DNA of 64,000 nt, taken from NCBI GenBank assembly GCA_016717305.1, contig JADKFY010000011.1:1-64000 (forward strand), given 5' to 3'. Numbering within the stretch: the first letter of the stretch is position 1; each line of letters opens with the position of its first letter. Origin of the DNA: Flavobacteriales bacterium (GTDB lineage Bacteria; Bacteroidota; Bacteroidia; Flavobacteriales_F; PHOS-HE28). The notes under the pieces are model-generated. The model was given only the letters and a program-made list of their open reading frames with translations, searched no databases and was not told the origin of the DNA. This document shows, piece by piece, positions 17,972 to 26,903 of this stretch. A program made the translations under genes and the position numbers.

Positions 17972-19948
17972 ATGTCAGAGACAGTTGTTGAAATGAGCGA
18001 GAAGAAGAAAGCGGCGGCGAGTTATTCCGCAGATAGCATCCAGGTGCTCGAAGGCCTCGAGGCGGTGCGGAAGCGCCCGGCCATGTACATCGGCGATATC
18101 GGGATGAAGGGCCTGCACCATTTGGTGTATGAAGTGGTCGATAACTCCATCGACGAGGCGTTGGCAGGACATTGTGATACGATAGATGTCCACATCCTAG
18201 AAGGCAATGGTATCCGTGTGAAGGACAACGGCCGTGGAATCCCCGTGGATATGCACGCCAAGGAAGGCCGTAGCGCGTTGGAAGTGGTCATGACCGTGCT
18301 GCACGCTGGTGGCAAGTTCGATAAGGACAGCTACAAGGTTTCCGGTGGTCTGCACGGCGTGGGTGTGAGCTGCGTGAATGCGCTCAGTTCCATGTTATTG
18401 GCCGAAGTACACCGCGACGGTAAGATCTATCAGCAGGAATACAGCGAAGGCAAGCCCAAGTACCCTGTGAAAGAGACCGGTACCACGGAGGATCGCGGTA
18501 CCATCGTGACCTTTCAGCCCGATCTCACGATCTTCCAAGTAAGTGAGTTCAACTTCGATACACTAGCCGCTCGTTTGCGTGAACTTTCCTTCCTCAACAA
18601 GAACATCCGTCTCAACCTTACCGACGAGCGCAAGAAGAACGACGACGGTTCCTTCGTGACAGAGACCTTCTACAGCGAGCTCGGCCTGCCCGAATTCGTG
18701 CGCTACCTCGATGGTACACGCACCCCGCTGATCGAGGAGGTGATCTACATGGAAGGGGAGAAACAAGGCATTCCCGTTGAGATCGCCATGGTCTACAACG
18801 ACTCCTACTCGGAGAATTTGCACTCGTACGTGAACAACATCAACACCCATGAAGGTGGAACGCACTTGGCCGGATTCCGGAGTGGTCTTACCCGTACGCT
18901 GAAGAAGTATGCGGACGGGACTGGTGCCACCAAGAACCTGAAGTTCGAGATCGCAGGAGATGACTTCCGTGAGGGACTCACCTGCGTGATCAGCGTGAAG
19001 GTCCAAGAGCCGCAGTTCGAAGGGCAGACCAAGACCAAGCTGGGCAACAGTGAGGTGATGGGTGCCGTGAACCAAGCGGTGAGCGAGATGCTCGAGAACT
19101 ACTTGGAGGAGCACCCAAAGGACGCCCGGCAGATCGTGGACAAGGTGATACTTGCCGCAACCGCCCGTCATGCAGCCAAAAAGGCCCGTGAATTGGTGCA
19201 GCGGAAAGGAGCGTTCTCAGGTGGTGGCCTACCCGGTAAACTGGCCGATTGCCAGAGCAAGGATGCCAGTGCCAGCGAGTTGTTCATGGTCGAAGGAGAT
19301 TCCGCGGGTGGAACGGCCAAACAAGGTCGTAACCGCGAATTCCAAGCGATCCTGCCCCTCCGTGGTAAGATCTTGAACGTGGAGAAGGCGATGCAGCACA
19401 AGATCCTCGAGAACGAGGAGATCCGCAACATCTACACCGCACTTGGTGTCCATATCGGCACCGAAGAAGACAGCAAGGCCCTGAACATGGTCAAGCTGCG
19501 TTACCACAAGATCGTGATCATGTGCGATGCCGACGTGGATGGATCGCACATCCAGACCTTGATCATGACCTTCTTCTTCCGCCACATGCAACCGCTGATC
19601 GAGCAAGGTTACCTCTACATCGCAACGCCGCCATTGTACTTGGTGAAGAAAGGCAAAGAGCAGGTCTACTGCTGGACCGAAGCCGAGCGCGAAGCCAATG
19701 TGGAACGCATGAAAGGTGCGAACAAGGATGCCAGCGTGAACATCCAACGCTACAAGGGTCTTGGTGAAATGAACGCCGAGCAGCTCTGGGAAACCACCAT
19801 GGACCCAAGCCGCCGTACCCTGCGACAAGTGACCATCGAGAACGGTGCCGAAGCCGACAGGATCTTCAGCATGCTCATGGGCGATGAAGTGCCACCACGC
19901 CGCGAATTCATCGAGAAGAACGCGGTATACGCGAAGTTGGACGTTTAA
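17972..19948 (+). CDS. gyrB: DNA gyrase subunit B
   Basis: The protein has 658 residues, normal for Bacteroidota GyrB, which lacks the long insert seen in Gammaproteobacteria. It supplies the ATPase of gyrase, which introduces negative supercoils. Visible motifs: MYIGDIGMKGLHHLVYEVVDNSIDEA (GHKL ATP site with catalytic Glu), DNGRGIPVD, GGLHGVGVSCVNALS (ATP lid), EGDSAGGTAKQGRNREFQA (TOPRIM Glu), MCDADVDGSHI (metal-binding acidic cluster) and IQRYKGLGEMNAEQLWETTMDP at the C-terminal domain. The ATG at 17972 gives a 15-residue polar leader before the family core. It is monocistronic, with its own promoter-like box and a strong terminator. Confidence 0.98.
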   Translation: MSETVVEMSEKKKAAASYSADSIQVLEGLEAVRKRPAMYIGDIGMKGLHHLVYEVVDNSIDEALAGHCDTIDVHILEGNGIRVKDNGRGIPVDMHAKEGRSALEVVMTVLHAGGKFDKDSYKVSGGLHGVGVSCVNALSSMLLAEVHRDGKIYQQEYSEGKPKYPVKETGTTEDRGTIVTFQPDLTIFQVSEFNFDTLAARLRELSFLNKNIRLNLTDERKKNDDGSFVTETFYSELGLPEFVRYLDGTRTPLIEEVIYMEGEKQGIPVEIAMVYNDSYSENLHSYVNNINTHEGGTHLAGFRSGLTRTLKKYADGTGATKNLKFEIAGDDFREGLTCVISVKVQEPQFEGQTKTKLGNSEVMGAVNQAVSEMLENYLEEHPKDARQIVDKVILAATARHAAKKARELVQRKGAFSGGGLPGKLADCQSKDASASELFMVEGDSAGGTAKQGRNREFQAILPLRGKILNVEKAMQHKILENEEIRNIYTALGVHIGTEEDSKALNMVKLRYHKIVIMCDADVDGSHIQTLIMTFFFRHMQPLIEQGYLYIATPPLYLVKKGKEQVYCWTEAEREANVERMKGANKDASVNIQRYKGLGEMNAEQLWETTMDPSRRTLRQVTIENGAEADRIFSMLMGDEVPPRREFIEKNAVYAKLDV

Positions 19949-19984
19949 GAATTGAAGCTTGTTGGACTATCCAATGTCCTATGC

Positions 19985-20010
19985 AAAAGCCCCGAGCGAT
20001 CGGGGCTTTT
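19985..20010. terminator. Rho-independent terminator after gyrB
   Basis: AAAAGCCCCGA (19985-19995), loop GCGA and TCGGGGCTTTT (20000-20010) form a perfect 11-bp stem with T-rich sequence following on the plus strand and the A-tract giving a U-run on the minus strand. It can stop both gyrB and the convergent xdhC transcript. Confidence 0.85.
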
Positions 20011-20028
20011 TGTTTTGTTGAATGTTCA

Positions 20029-21015
20029 TTAGGCATTCTTCCTTTGGATCACCTCCGCCGCGATGCTCACCGCGATCTCTTCCGGAGTTTTGCTTTGAAT
20101 GGGCAAGCCGATCGGCGCACGCACCCGAGCTATTTCTTCCTCCGAGAACCCATCCTTCCGTAGACCTTCCAAAAGCGTCTTGATCTTCTCGGCGCTTCCC
20201 ATCATGCCGAGGTATTTGAATTTCTTGCGGATCAATTGGCGCACGAGGATATCATCCGTGCGGTAGCCGAAGGAAACAAGCACGACATACAATTCGGGGT
20301 CCTCAGGGATCACCGCGCTGATCTGCGCATAATCCACCACGCTGCGTTCGTGCGTCCACTGGTTTGCTGCCATGGTGTTCAGGTCGGCACGATCATCCAT
20401 CAAGTGCACGTGGAAGCCGAGCTGGTGCATGGTACGGCTCAGGGCCAAGCCTACATGCCCCGCACCAAGGATCACGATGCGTGGTTGGTCAGTGATCGGT
20501 TCCACATAGGCCCATTCCGTTTCGGACGGTTGAAGAAATTTCGGATCATTCCCGGTTCCTGAAATGGAGATGCCATGCTGATCGAACCGCAACGTGCTGT
20601 GATCTCCTTTTGAGAACTGGTCCTCTATTTCTTCGATCAACGTGCGCTGAGCGGCCTGGATCAAGTAGAACCCGACGGTTTGTTCCCCGGAACAGATCAT
20701 GCCTGAACGATCGGCAGGCTCGTCGGCTCGGTGTACTTGGCGTTTCAGAAAGGGTGACCACCCCACCGAAACCTCCGCAGGGTCTCTCGCAGAGGACCCT
20801 GCGGTGATACGGGTTCGTGCCAACTCCACCAACTTGTGCTCCATGCTGCCGCCGCCAATGGATCCATGAAGCGCACCTCCGGAAGTGACCAAGGCCTTGA
20901 ATCCCGCGCGGCCCGGACTGCTCCCGAGACTTTCCACCACAACGAGCAACACGCATTCTTCGCCGCGTTCCAGCGCAGCCAGTGCATTCTTCCAGAGTTG
21001 AAGGTCCTTGTTCAC
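20029..21015 (-). CDS. xdhC: XdhC/CoxI family molybdenum-cofactor maturation protein
   Basis: The protein has 328 residues if the GTG at 21015 is used. This gives MNKDLQLWKNALAALERGEE, matching how family members begin; an ATG at 21075 would add 20 atypical residues and leave only 18 bases to the divergent puuD start. The XdhC_CoxI domain is seen at VESLGSSPGRAGFKALV and GSIGGGSMEHKLVE. The Rossmann C-terminal domain has ILGAGHVGLALSRTMHQLGFHVHLMDDR. XdhC binds and protects the sulfurated Mo cofactor and inserts it into xanthine dehydrogenase. The xdhA and xdhB genes lie 8-12 kb away at the other end of the same purine cluster. Confidence 0.88.
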   Translation of the reverse strand: MNKDLQLWKNALAALERGEECVLLVVVESLGSSPGRAGFKALVTSGGALHGSIGGGSMEHKLVELARTRITAGSSARDPAEVSVGWSPFLKRQVHRADEPADRSGMICSGEQTVGFYLIQAAQRTLIEEIEDQFSKGDHSTLRFDQHGISISGTGNDPKFLQPSETEWAYVEPITDQPRIVILGAGHVGLALSRTMHQLGFHVHLMDDRADLNTMAANQWTHERSVVDYAQISAVIPEDPELYVVLVSFGYRTDDILVRQLIRKKFKYLGMMGSAEKIKTLLEGLRKDGFSEEEIARVRAPIGLPIQSKTPEEIAVSIAAEVIQRKNA

Positions 21016-21093
21016 GTTCGGGCGTTCAAAGTACAGGGATCTTTCCTTGCCGCGGTACACCACCAAAACCACCATCTTCGTTGCCTGCGTTAC

Positions 21094-22692
21094 ATGAAAT
21101 TGTTGCTGGTCATTCTTCTGTGCCTTCCTCTTGGCTCTGGCATTGCGCAAACCGCCGTTGCGGATAGCTTGGTCATGGACATCACAACTGCCGCTGTGGA
21201 TACGGTGGCAGTCGCAGCGGAACTGCTTCCAGCTGGATCAACGTTCGCTGAAAAGATCGCTGTCAGTCCGATCAGAATGGTGGTCGCCTTTGTCTTGGCG
21301 CTCTTCCTTTTCCTATTTCTATGGTTCCGCTCTCTGGCATCGCGGCTCGGTGATCAATTGACGGATCCGAACATTTCTGCTGCCACCAAATTCGATCTGG
21401 AGGACGCCCGTTCCACGGCTATCGCATCCCGCCAAACCGCGAAATTCTTTGGACTCTTCCTGCTCGGAGGTTACATCACGTACATCGCTGTCCAAGGCAC
21501 ATCCATGCAGGGCTATGCAATGGAATGGCTCAACCTCGCGGTCCGCTGGACCCACGTGATCGCGGGCATCATGTGGATCGGAGCTTCGTTCTATTTCATC
21601 TTTTTGGAGAACAACCTCAACCGTACCGAGGGTTTGCGTGATGAGCTCGCCGGTAATCTCTGGGCTGTCCATGGTGGCGGTTTCTACTACGTGGAGAAAT
21701 TCAAAGTGGCTCCTGCAGCCATCCCGAAGCACTTGCATTGGTTCAAGTACGAGGCCTACTTCACCTGGCTTAGCGGTTTCGCCTTGATGTTCATCGTTTA
21801 TTACGCCGATGCACGTTCGTTCATGTTGGACCCCACGGTCGCGGACCTTTCACCGGCTGCGGCAGTTGGCATCGGTATCGGGTCGATGGCGCTCGGCTAC
21901 ATTATCTACGATCGCATGTGCAGCTCGCGTTTGATCCTGCGACAAGACCTTTTTGCGGTAGTTGGCCTGCTCGTATTGGGCGCGATGACCTACGTGCTCA
22001 CCCATTTGCTCAGTGGTCGCGCGGCGTACATCCATGTCGGGGCGGTCATCGGGACGATCATGGTGGGCAACGTGTTCTTCACCATTATTCCTAGTCAGAA
22101 GGCATTGGTGCGGGCCGCGAAAACCGGTCAGCCGCTCGATGCAACGCTTGGCAAGAAGGCCGGGCAACGAAGCTTGCACAACAACTACCTCACATTGCCG
22201 GTCGTGTTCATCATGATCAGCAATCACTTCCCAAGCACCTTCGGACACAGTTGGAATTGGCTGGTGCTTATGGTGATGGTCGTTGCCAGCGGTGGTATCA
22301 AGCACTATTGGAATTTGCTGGACCGTGGCATAAAGCACACCTACGTGTTGGTGTTGAGCATTCTTGCCTTGGTCTTCATGAGCGTCGCGATCTCACCTGC
22401 CTTCGAGGATACCTTGGATGCCACGATACCCGCTACTTTTGATGAGGCGAATGCAGTGATCCAAGCCCGCTGCGTGCAATGCCACAGCGCCAACCCCACG
22501 GACGATCAATGGACCACCGCACCGAATGGCGTGATGTACGATACCCCGGAACAGATCAAAGCCATGGCCGATAAGATCATGACCCGCGCCGTGCGAACGC
22601 ATACAATGCCGCAAGGGAATAAGACCGGCATGACCGAGGAGGAACGGACGGTTTTGAAACGGTGGATATTGCAAGGAGCGAAGGTTGATTAG
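21094..22692 (+). CDS. puuD: PuuD-type membrane urate oxidase with C-terminal cytochrome c
   Basis: The protein has 532 residues. The hallmark of PuuD is seen at NLAVRWTHVIAGIMWIGASFYFIFLENNL, followed by about seven further membrane segments and WNWLVLMVMVVASGGIKHYWNL. The C-terminal 90 residues are a periplasmic c-type cytochrome with CVQCH and a downstream TMPQGNKTGMT methionine region as axial ligand. PuuD oxidises urate to 5-hydroxyisourate and passes electrons to the respiratory chain rather than making hydrogen peroxide. The N-terminus (MKLLLVILLCLPLGSGIAQ) looks like an added signal peptide before the first core helix at about 60-80. It is divergent from xdhC and heads the plus-strand purine genes. 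Confidence 0.9.
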   Translation: MKLLLVILLCLPLGSGIAQTAVADSLVMDITTAAVDTVAVAAELLPAGSTFAEKIAVSPIRMVVAFVLALFLFLFLWFRSLASRLGDQLTDPNISAATKFDLEDARSTAIASRQTAKFFGLFLLGGYITYIAVQGTSMQGYAMEWLNLAVRWTHVIAGIMWIGASFYFIFLENNLNRTEGLRDELAGNLWAVHGGGFYYVEKFKVAPAAIPKHLHWFKYEAYFTWLSGFALMFIVYYADARSFMLDPTVADLSPAAAVGIGIGSMALGYIIYDRMCSSRLILRQDLFAVVGLLVLGAMTYVLTHLLSGRAAYIHVGAVIGTIMVGNVFFTIIPSQKALVRAAKTGQPLDATLGKKAGQRSLHNNYLTLPVVFIMISNHFPSTFGHSWNWLVLMVMVVASGGIKHYWNLLDRGIKHTYVLVLSILALVFMSVAISPAFEDTLDATIPATFDEANAVIQARCVQCHSANPTDDQWTTAPNGVMYDTPEQIKAMADKIMTRAVRTHTMPQGNKTGMTEEERTVLKRWILQGAKVD

Positions 22693-22835
22693 CTGATGGG
22701 ATGATGAGCCAATTAGCTGATGAAATTCACCGTGCGATCTTTGGGAGCATCCATCAACTGATCCTCACATCATCAAATTAGCTGATCGTTCGACTTTCCA
22801 TAAGCTAATCTTCACATCAGCAAATCAGCTAATTG
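22687..22835. repeat. Short direct/inverted repeats AATTAGCTGAT between puuD and allB
   Basis: ATTAGCTGAT occurs at 22688, 22712 and 22778 in direct orientation, and ATCAGCTAAT occurs inverted at 22824. CAATTAGCTGAT at 22710-22721 is exactly complementary to ATCAGCTAATTG at 22824-22835, so a long-range stem can form. The gap of 142 bases contains nothing else that I recognise. Confidence 0.55.
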
Positions 22836-24249
22836 TGCTTTCCGCTCTCCATAGCACCCGTGTAATCACCCCAACAGGTGTCATCGAAGCAACGCTCATC
22901 ATCGCCGACGGCAAGATCTCCGAGGTCCTCCCCGGCAAGGTTGAACCCAAAGGCATCCCCTTCGAGAGCGCCGGCGACAAAGTCATCATGCCCGGAGTGA
23001 TCGATGCGCACGTACACATCAACGAGCCGGGGCGCACGGAGTGGGAGGGCTTCGAGACCGCCACGAAGGCCGCCGCCGCCGGAGGCATCACCACCATGGT
23101 CGAAATGCCGCTGAACGCAAGCCCGGTCACCACCACGGCCGCTGCGCTGAAGCTGAAGTTGGAAGCCGCGAAAGGGAAACTGCACGTCAACGTTGGATTC
23201 TACGGCGGTGTGACCCCGGAGAACATCGATGACCTGGATGCTTTGCTCAACGCCGGCGTCTTCGGTATCAAAGCCTTCCTTACGCACTCGGGCATAGATG
23301 ACTTCCCGAACGTCACCGAAGCGGATCTGCGCAAGGCGCTGCCGATCTTGAAGAAGCATGATGCCAAGTTGTTGGTACATTGCGAGTTGGAAGTGGAGCG
23401 AACACGTCAACCGTGAACCCGCCAACCGCAGGCAGCCCTACCGCGCAGCTACGCCAACAACCACCTTCGCCTCCCGCCCCCGCCTGGGAAACCGACGCCA
23501 TCCCCCCTCATGATCCGCCTCAGCGAGGAGTTCGACGTCCACGTCCACATCGTACACGTCTCCGCTGCTGAAGCGCTGCCGCTGATCCGCGATGCGAAGA
23601 AGCGTGGGCTGCGCATTACCGCCGAGACCTGTCCGCATTACCTCGTGTTCTGCGCGGAGGAGATCCCCGATGGTGCCACGGAATACAAGTGCGCACCGCC
23701 GATCCGTGAGCGGGCGAACAATGAGCTGCTCTGGGAAGCGCTGAAGGACGGCACGCTTGACTTCGTGGCCACGGACCACAGCCCGCGCCGCCGGACATCA
23801 AGGAACAGCAGAGCGGCGACTTCATGAAGGCCTGGGGCGGGATCGCGGGTCTGCAGTTCCTATTGCCTGCGTTCTGGACGGGAGCGAAGGAGCGCGGCTT
23901 CTCGTTGGAGGATGTCGCGCGACTGCTGTGCGAGCACCCGGCGCAATTCCTTGGCTTGAAGCAGAAGGGCCGCATTGCTCCCGGCTGCGATGCCGACCTG
24001 GTGATCTGGGACCCGGAGGCGAGCTTTGTGGTGAAGGAGGAGGATATCCAGCACCGGCACAAGCTCACGCCGTATGTGGGGCGGACGATGTTTGGAGTGG
24101 TGGAGCGGACAACCTTGTGGAAGGGAGGAATGCTTCTACGTTGGTGCCAAGCTGATGTCACAATGAAAGCGGTCATTTGCTCAACTATCAAGGATAGGTC
24201 TACGTCTCTATTCTGGCTATGGCGTCGATTTCGGCGGAGTGGGGCTTAG
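22835..24249 (+). pseudogene. allB: Allantoinase, interrupted by several frameshifts
   Basis: Three successive frames together spell one allantoinase (about 430 residues of family sequence), which opens allantoin to allantoate with a binuclear metal centre. Frame 1 starts with GTG at 22835 and carries DAHVHINEPGRTEWEGF (His pair), GVFGIKAFL (carboxylated Lys) and LLVHCELE (His). Two or more indels follow within 23395-23515. Frame 2 has HIVHVSAAEAL (His), TCPHYLVF and the catalytic Asp in FVATDHSP. A missing G near 23784 shifts to frame 3, KAWGGIAGLQFLLPAF and GCDADLVIWDP. All metal ligands survive, so the breaks are recent or are consensus errors. Family similarity ends near 24120 after LWKGG, and the last 40 residues look foreign. 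Confidence 0.8.
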
Positions 24250-24768
24250 TTGTGAGGGCGTGCCCAATGTGTTCATGGACAAGATAGTTCTTTGGGACAA
24301 TAGGAGACCAGTGAATTGGCAAAGGCAGGGGTTGGTATCTGGGACATTTGGAAAGGCTGAACGTACTCTGATGAACCACTATGGGAGGATTGTCAGGGAG
24401 CATTACGAGTATAGACCGAACGGGTTCAAGATCGGTCAAGCGTTAGCAAATGGTAAATCGACTAGATGTTGGCAAATTGAAACGGGAGAAGGATATGGCA
24501 AATTGGGATTAAATGGGAAGTGCTCCATGTTGGACGGGAAGTGGCAATGGCTGGTTATAAGACGGGCAGTTCAACCGGGGTGCTAATCGGGTTCAAAGAG
24601 GACCAAATGGAAGGATAGGCATTACTATCTTCTGGGACAGGTGTTGGACATTCACATAAGGATGAGCTTTGTGCGAGTATAGAAGGACGGCTCGAGAATC
24701 AATTTCCAACGGCGAATGAATTCTTGCCTCAATAGAACTGAACGCGTAAAGATTAGACCCTTCTTAGG
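24126..24768. other. Unexplained AT-richer insert between allB and alc
   Basis: Base composition drops clearly below the neighbouring genes, and stop codons are frequent in all frames. The longest frame, 24239-24586 (+), has 115 residues that I do not recognise. The normal allantoinase C-terminus is absent on the left side and the allantoicase ATG begins at once on the right side, so the segment looks inserted or replaced. I see no terminal inverted repeats, transposase or target duplication. Confidence 0.45.
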
Positions 24769-25765
24769 ATGTCCCAAGAACAAAGCCCCCGCCTTCACCC
24801 ACCTCATCGACCTGGCCGCCGAACGCTTCGGTGGCCAGGTGCTCTCGTGCACCGATGACTTCTTCGCCGAGAAGGAGAACCTGATCAAGCCGAGCAAGCC
24901 CATCTTCATCGCCGACAAGTACACCGACCGCGGCAAGTGGATGGACGGCTGGGAAAGCCGCCGCAAGCGCACGGAAGGGCACGACATCGCGATCATCCAG
25001 CTTGGCGCTGCGGGTGCGATCAAGGGTTTCGATGTGGATACGGCGCACTTCCTCGGCAATCAGCCACAGGCCTGTTCGATCGAAGCATGCTATGCCCCGA
25101 ACGGATTGCCCAACGAGAACGGCGATGGCGCGCAGTGGGTCGAGGTCCTGCCTCGGACCACATTGAACCCGGGAAGTGCGCATTTCGCGGAAGCCAGGCC
25201 CGCATTGCCGCTTGCCACTCATGTTCGCCTGCACATCTACCCCGACGGCGGCGTGGCCCGCCTGCGCGTGTACGGGGAAGTACAGCGCGACTGGTCCCGC
25301 GTGAAGCCCGAAGAGATCGTGGACCTCTGCTCCGCGCAGAATGGCGCACTGGCCGTGCAGTGCAACGACATGTTCTTCAGCCACATGAACAACCTGCTCA
25401 TGCCCGGTCGCGGCGCGAACATGGGCGACGGTTGGGAGACCAAACGCAACCGCACGCCGAACAACCGCGACTGGGTGATCGTCCGACTGGCGCACAAGGG
25501 CATCATCAAGAAGGCGCTGATCGACACGTGCCACTTCAAGGGCAACTACCCGGACGCGTTCACTTTGGAAGGGTGCGAAAGCGATTCCGATGATCTCGCC
25601 AACGCCAAATGGACCACGATCATCGAACGGACCAAGCTCCAGGCCGACCACGAGCATCGCTTCGAGAAAGAAGTTTCTTGCAAAGCCACTGTCTCGCACG
25701 TACGTTTGAACATCTTCCCGGACGGCGGTGTGAGTCGCATGCGGCTATGGGGGACCATCGTTTGA
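24769..25765 (+). pseudogene. alc: Allantoicase with a one-base shift at codon 7
   Basis: Allantoicase hydrolyses allantoate to ureidoglycolate and urea. The reading frame from about 24791 to the stop is intact and carries both halves of the duplicated jelly-roll fold: FTHLIDLAAERFGGQVL, YTDRGKWMDGWESRRKR, VDTAHFLGNQP and HVRLHIYPDGGVARLRVYG in the first half, then MGDGWETKRNRTPNNRDWVIVRLAH, IDTCHFKGNYP and HVRLNIFPDGGVSRMRLWG in the second. The natural start MSQEQSPAFTHL begins at the ATG at 24769, but the C-run at 24786-24790 has one C too many. A single homopolymer error would explain it. The full length would be about 331 residues, normal for the family. Confidence 0.88.
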
Positions 25766-25850
25766 AATGCAAATGAACCGCCACGACCCTATCGACGTAC
25801 CGGGACCGCAACGTTCTGATGAACTGCCCGTTTGGAATTGCGTCGCGTAT

Positions 25851-25878
25851 TCGTCGCGTCGCTGCGCCGTCGCGGTTA
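25851..25878 (+). repeat. 28-base TCG-rich repeat, copy 1 (upstream of uraD)
   Basis: This block begins TCGTCGCGTCGCTGCG and ends CGTCGCGGTTA ten bases before the uraD start. It matches 26485-26512, ahead of uraH, at 26 of 28 bases. The position just before two functionally linked start codons could be regulatory or could reflect an interspersed repeat. Confidence 0.6.
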
Positions 25879-25888
25879 GCTTTTTCCC

Positions 25889-26392
25889 ATGACCATAGAC
25901 CAGCTAAACCGGCTCTCCGAAGACGATGCCACAACGGCCTTCGAGCAATGCTGCGGTGCCGCCCAGTGGGTAGAGCGCATGGTGTATGCGCGGCCCTTCG
26001 AAACCCTCGCCGAAGTGTTAGAGACCAGCGACACCATCTGGGAGGAGTGTGATGTGGACGACTACGAGGAAGCTTTCACCCACCACCCGAAGATCGGGGA
26101 TGTGGAGAGTCTTTCGAAGAAATATGAGAACACAAAGACCTGGGCTGTTGGCGAACAGAAAGGAGTGGAGAATGCCGATCGTGCGGTGATCGAGAAACTC
26201 GCCGAAGGCAACAAGACTTACGAGGAGAAATTCGGACACATCTTCATCGTGTGCGCCACGGGCAAGAGCGCGGCAGAGATGCTATCAATGCTTGAAGGTC
26301 GAATGAAGAACGACCCCAAGGACGAGATCCTGATCGCAGCGGGGGAGCAGAACAAGATCACACGTTTGCGGTTGAAGAAGCTCCTTGCATGA
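25889..26392 (+). CDS. uraD: 2-oxo-4-hydroxy-4-carboxy-5-ureidoimidazoline decarboxylase
   Basis: The protein has 167 residues, the usual length for a free-standing OHCU decarboxylase. The signature HHPKIGD with the catalytic His lies at about residue 65. FGHIFIVCATGKSAAEML, with the substrate-binding F/I/V-C segment, lies at about 113-130, and an arginine-rich end (ITRLRLKKLL) closes the fold. The enzyme makes S-allantoin from OHCU and acts directly after UraH, whose gene is next. The frame is intact, unlike those of its larger neighbours. Confidence 0.95.
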   Translation: MTIDQLNRLSEDDATTAFEQCCGAAQWVERMVYARPFETLAEVLETSDTIWEECDVDDYEEAFTHHPKIGDVESLSKKYENTKTWAVGEQKGVENADRAVIEKLAEGNKTYEEKFGHIFIVCATGKSAAEMLSMLEGRMKNDPKDEILIAAGEQNKITRLRLKKLLA

Positions 26393-26400
26393 AAGGGAAT

Positions 26401-26500
26401 CGCAACGACGCTTTGGACGCAACGGGATCGCGACGCATGAGATCCATCTTTTGCAAACCGCATATAGTATCGAAACTTGCGCAGTCGTCGCGTCGTTGCG
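26401..26500. repeat. Inverted pair CGCAACGACGC in the uraD-uraH gap
   Basis: CGCAACGACGC at 26401-26411 is exactly complementary to GCGTCGTTGCG at 26490-26500. The second arm is part of the TCG-rich repeat copy 2. The transcript between uraD and uraH could fold into a large loop closed by an 11-bp stem, about 24 bases before the uraH ATG. Confidence 0.5.
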
Positions 26501-26512
26501 TCGTCGCGGTTA
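26485..26512 (+). repeat. 28-base TCG-rich repeat, copy 2 (upstream of uraH)
   Basis: It starts TCGTCGCGTCGTTGCG and ends CGTCGCGGTTA, 11 bases before the uraH ATG. It differs from copy 1 (25851-25878) at two positions only. Confidence 0.6.
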
Positions 26513-26523
26513 ATATTGAGCCT

Positions 26524-26865
26524 ATGTCCACCATCTCCACACACATCCTCGATACCGCCCGCGGTATGCCTGCCCGTGGCGTTCGCGTCACATTGCAACG
26601 CTCCGCTGGCCCCGACCAATGGGACGACCTTGCCATGGGCAGCACCAACGCCGATGGCCGCGTTCCCGACTTGCTTCCCACGGACACGAACCTTGCCGAT
26701 GGCATCTACCGCATCCGCTTCGATGTCTCGGCCTACTTCAGCGAGCACAAGACCAAGAGCTTTTACCCGTATATCGAAGTAGTATTCGAGCTGAGCGCCG
26801 ATGGGCATTACCATGTGCCGCTGTTGTTGAGCCCGTGGGGCTTCTCGACCTATCGGGGTAGCTGA
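26524..26865 (+). CDS. uraH: 5-hydroxyisourate hydrolase (transthyretin-like)
   Basis: The protein has 113 residues. The ATG at 26524 is chosen because it gives MSTISTHILDTARGMPARGV, the conserved start with the first active-site His and the PARG motif. Arg in GIYRIRFD, FYPYIEV and HYHVPLLLSPWGFSTYRGS follow, and the C-terminal YRGS tetrapeptide is the hallmark that separates HIU hydrolase from vertebrate transthyretin. It hydrolyses the product of PuuD to OHCU, which UraD then decarboxylates. The longer open frame from 26389 crosses a repeat and is rejected. There is no signal peptide, so it is cytoplasmic. Confidence 0.95.
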   Translation: MSTISTHILDTARGMPARGVRVTLQRSAGPDQWDDLAMGSTNADGRVPDLLPTDTNLADGIYRIRFDVSAYFSEHKTKSFYPYIEVVFELSADGHYHVPLLLSPWGFSTYRGS

Positions 26866-26903
26866 TCATTTTCCAAGACCTTATTTCTATCATTAACTCG
26901 TTC

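Noticed and set aside
24239..24586. 115-codon frame as a new gene in the allB-alc insert
   Set aside because: No start with good context, no family resemblance, and both neighbouring genes are disturbed. Reported only as part of an unexplained segment.
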